Shown: positions 62,816 through 64,000 of the stretch, in pieces
Numbering within the stretch: position 1 is the first letter of the stretch
Layout: each line of letters begins with the position of its first letter
Notes under the pieces: model-generated
What the model saw: only the letters and a program-made list of their open reading frames with translations
What the model was told of the DNA's origin: nothing
The model's database searches: none
Position numbers and translations under genes: made by a program
NCBI RefSeq assembly: GCF_024198175.1
Contig: NZ_JAJVKV010000001.1
Coordinates: 930,001-994,000 of the forward strand
DNA length: 64,000 nt
Source of the DNA: Pyxidicoccus xibeiensis
GTDB lineage: Bacteria; Myxococcota; Myxococcia; Myxococcales; Myxococcaceae
Reading direction: 5' to 3'

Positions 62816-63118
62816 GTGGACTCTCGACGCACGTACCCCCGCCTCGCCCTGGTGTCCCTGCTGGGCAACCTCTCCCTCGTCGCCTCCTGGGCGGTGCTGC
62901 TGACGCGCCCCGCGGGCTGGAAGGTGGTGGGGCCGGTGCTGCTGCTGGCCTTCCTGGTGCTGCGCGTGGGCGGCGCCTGGTACTACGTCGCGCGCGGGAA
63001 GGCGGACCCCAGCCTCACGCGGCGCACCGCCATCTTCACCACCGTGCTCGCGGTGCTGGCCGTGGGCCTGTGGCTCTTCACGCTGCTGCGCGGGCCCACG
63101 GGCACGCTGTCCCTCTGA
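62816..63118 (+). CDS. Small membrane protein
   Basis: A 100-residue protein from GTG 62816 (VDSRRTYPRL...), with three hydrophobic segments (LALVSLLGNLSLVASWAVLL, VVGPVLLLAFLVLRVGGAWYYVA, IFTTVLAVLAVGLWLFTLL). GGGGAG is 12 nt upstream, so translation may start differently; the frame is open to 62699. Family not recognised. It is convergent with ychF, with a hairpin between. Confidence 0.6.
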   Translation: MDSRRTYPRLALVSLLGNLSLVASWAVLLTRPAGWKVVGPVLLLAFLVLRVGGAWYYVARGKADPSLTRRTAIFTTVLAVLAVGLWLFTLLRGPTGTLSL

Positions 63119-63132
63119 GGCCCTCGAAACGA

Positions 63133-63171
63133 CTCGCGGGCGCCTCCCCGGAAATGGGAAGCACCCGCGAG
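63133..63171. terminator. Bidirectional terminator between convergent genes
   Basis: CTCGCGGG / CCCGCGAG outer stem (8 bp) plus inner GC and TCCC/GGGA pairs with bulges, placed between the small membrane protein stop (63118) and the ychF stop (63198). Confidence 0.6.
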
Positions 63172-63197
63172 GGCACATCACGACGGCAGCGGCGTGG

Positions 63198-64000
63198 CTA
63201 CACGTTGAAGCGGAAGTGCATGCAGTCGCCGTCCTGGACGACGTACTCCTTGCCCTCCACGCGCAGCAGGCCCTTCTCCTTCACGGCGGCCTCGCTGCCC
63301 AGCTTCACCAGGTCCTCCCAGCGCATGACCTCGGCCTTGATGAAGCCGCGCTCGAAGTCCGAGTGGATGACGCCGGCCGCCTGCGGGGCCTTGTAGCCCT
63401 TGTGGATGGTCCACGCGCGGCACTCCTGCTCGCCCACGGTGAAGTACGTCCACAGGCCCAAGAGCTTGTAGCCCTCGCGCGCCACCTTGTGCAGGCCCGG
63501 CTCCTTCAGGCCCGCGCTCTCCAGGAAGCCCGCGCGCTCCTCCTCGGGCAGCTGCTGGATTTCGGACTCCATGGCGGCGGCGAGCACCACCACCTCGAAG
63601 CCCTCCTTCGCGGCCATCTCCCGCACGGCCTTCACGTGGCGGTTGGAGTCCTCCTTGCCAATCTCCGACTCGCCGATGTTGGCCACGTACAGCACGGGCT
63701 TGTCGGTGAGCAGGAAGAGGTCGCTGATGACGGCGCGCTCCTCTTCGGTGAGCTTCTGGGCGCGCACGGTGACGCCCGCGTCCAGGCTGGCCTTGATGCG
63801 GTCCAGCAGCACCAGCTCCGCCTTGGCCTCGTCGCCGACCTTGCCGCCCACCTTGGTGTTCTTCTGGGTGCGCTCGCGGCGCTTCTCCACCGTCTCCATG
63901 TCCTTGAGACACAGCTCGGTGTCGACGACGTCCCGGTCCCTCACCGGGTCCACCCCGCCCTCCACGTGGGTGACGTTGTCGTCCTCGAAGCAGCGCAGCA
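63198..64000 (-). CDS. ychF: Redox-regulated GTPase/ATPase YchF (3' part)
   Basis: The C-terminal 267 residues of YchF/Ola1; the 5' end with the P-loop lies outside the window. Visible landmarks are CFEDDNVTHV and DPVRD (G-domain end), ELCLKDMETVEKR, the coiled-coil hairpin, LYVANIGESE near NKxD-equivalent, and the TGS domain LGLWTYFTVGEQECRAWTIHKGYKAPQAAGVIHSDFERGFIKAEVM. It ends in the family-typical HFRFNV. YchF binds ribosomes and prefers ATP over GTP. Confidence 0.97.
   Translation of the reverse strand, partial: LRCFEDDNVTHVEGGVDPVRDRDVVDTELCLKDMETVEKRRERTQKNTKVGGKVGDEAKAELVLLDRIKASLDAGVTVRAQKLTEEERAVISDLFLLTDKPVLYVANIGESEIGKEDSNRHVKAVREMAAKEGFEVVVLAAAMESEIQQLPEEERAGFLESAGLKEPGLHKVAREGYKLLGLWTYFTVGEQECRAWTIHKGYKAPQAAGVIHSDFERGFIKAEVMRWEDLVKLGSEAAVKEKGLLRVEGKEYVVQDGDCMHFRFNV

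Overview
The window is a very GC-rich stretch (around 70% G+C by eye) of a myxobacterial chromosome, most likely Myxococcaceae (Myxococcus, Pyxidicoccus or Corallococcus type). The family-level markers are two Sit-type lipoprotein toxin/immunity pairs (the kin-discrimination system of Myxococcus), an AgmC-like protein with a MYXO-CTERM tail, many unrelated lipoproteins, a PilT-type motor and an extra chemosensory operon. I see no IS element, prophage, CRISPR array or rRNA. One unusual tRNA is present.

Layout. 0-8.4 kb: end of a Gly/Thr/Asp-rich protein, a convergent ATPase + TOPRIM-like pair that looks like a small defence module, a tiny His/Pro/Gly-rich protein, two uncharacterised proteins, glycogen debranching enzyme GlgX, a zinc-ribbon protein and a methyltransferase. 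8.4-13.7 kb: a compact cheA-mcp-cheW-cheR operon without cheY or cheB. 13.7-22.2 kb: two paralogous exported proteins, an SDR oxidoreductase, two MuiA-type proteins in tandem, a subclass-B1 metallo-beta-lactamase and a coiled-coil lipoprotein. 22.2-26.4 kb: first Sit-like pair, the odd tRNA, an SPFH/slipin protein and a Cys-containing secreted protein. 26.5-35.8 kb: acyl-CoA dehydrogenase, a dprA gene coupled to a recQ-comF fusion, and a LytS/LytTR two-component system followed by a gene with a LytTR-like direct repeat in its leader. 35.9-41.0 kb: three paralogous Cys-rich lipoproteins interleaved with a LOR/SDH enzyme gene. 41-47.4 kb: tyrosine phosphatase, LysR regulator with divergent YiaA/B protein, a receiver-like + metallopeptidase pair, PilT-type ATPase and a membrane metallophosphoesterase. 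47.5-49 kb: second Sit pair (SitA6/SitI6 type). 49-55.9 kb: AIM24-family protein, H-NOX + AgmC-like pair, a hypothetical protein, a citrate synthase with an N-terminal HTH, and a secreted protein. 56-62.6 kb: two large translationally coupled surface proteins, one ending in a dockerin-like module and the other in a cohesin-like module. 62.8-64 kb: a small membrane protein and the 3' part of ychF.

The most interesting candidates are the coupled dockerin/cohesin-like pair, the RecQ-ComF fusion with DprA, the ATPase/TOPRIM pair, the two Sit modules that share an identical toxin-immunity junction, the A33-containing tRNA-Gln-like gene, the LytTR-spaced direct repeat, and the chemosensory operon whose receptor ends in a CheR-tether-like pentapeptide. 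Start codons were chosen from Shine-Dalgarno spacing, signal peptides and gene overlaps. Functions are inferred from motifs read by eye, without database searches.
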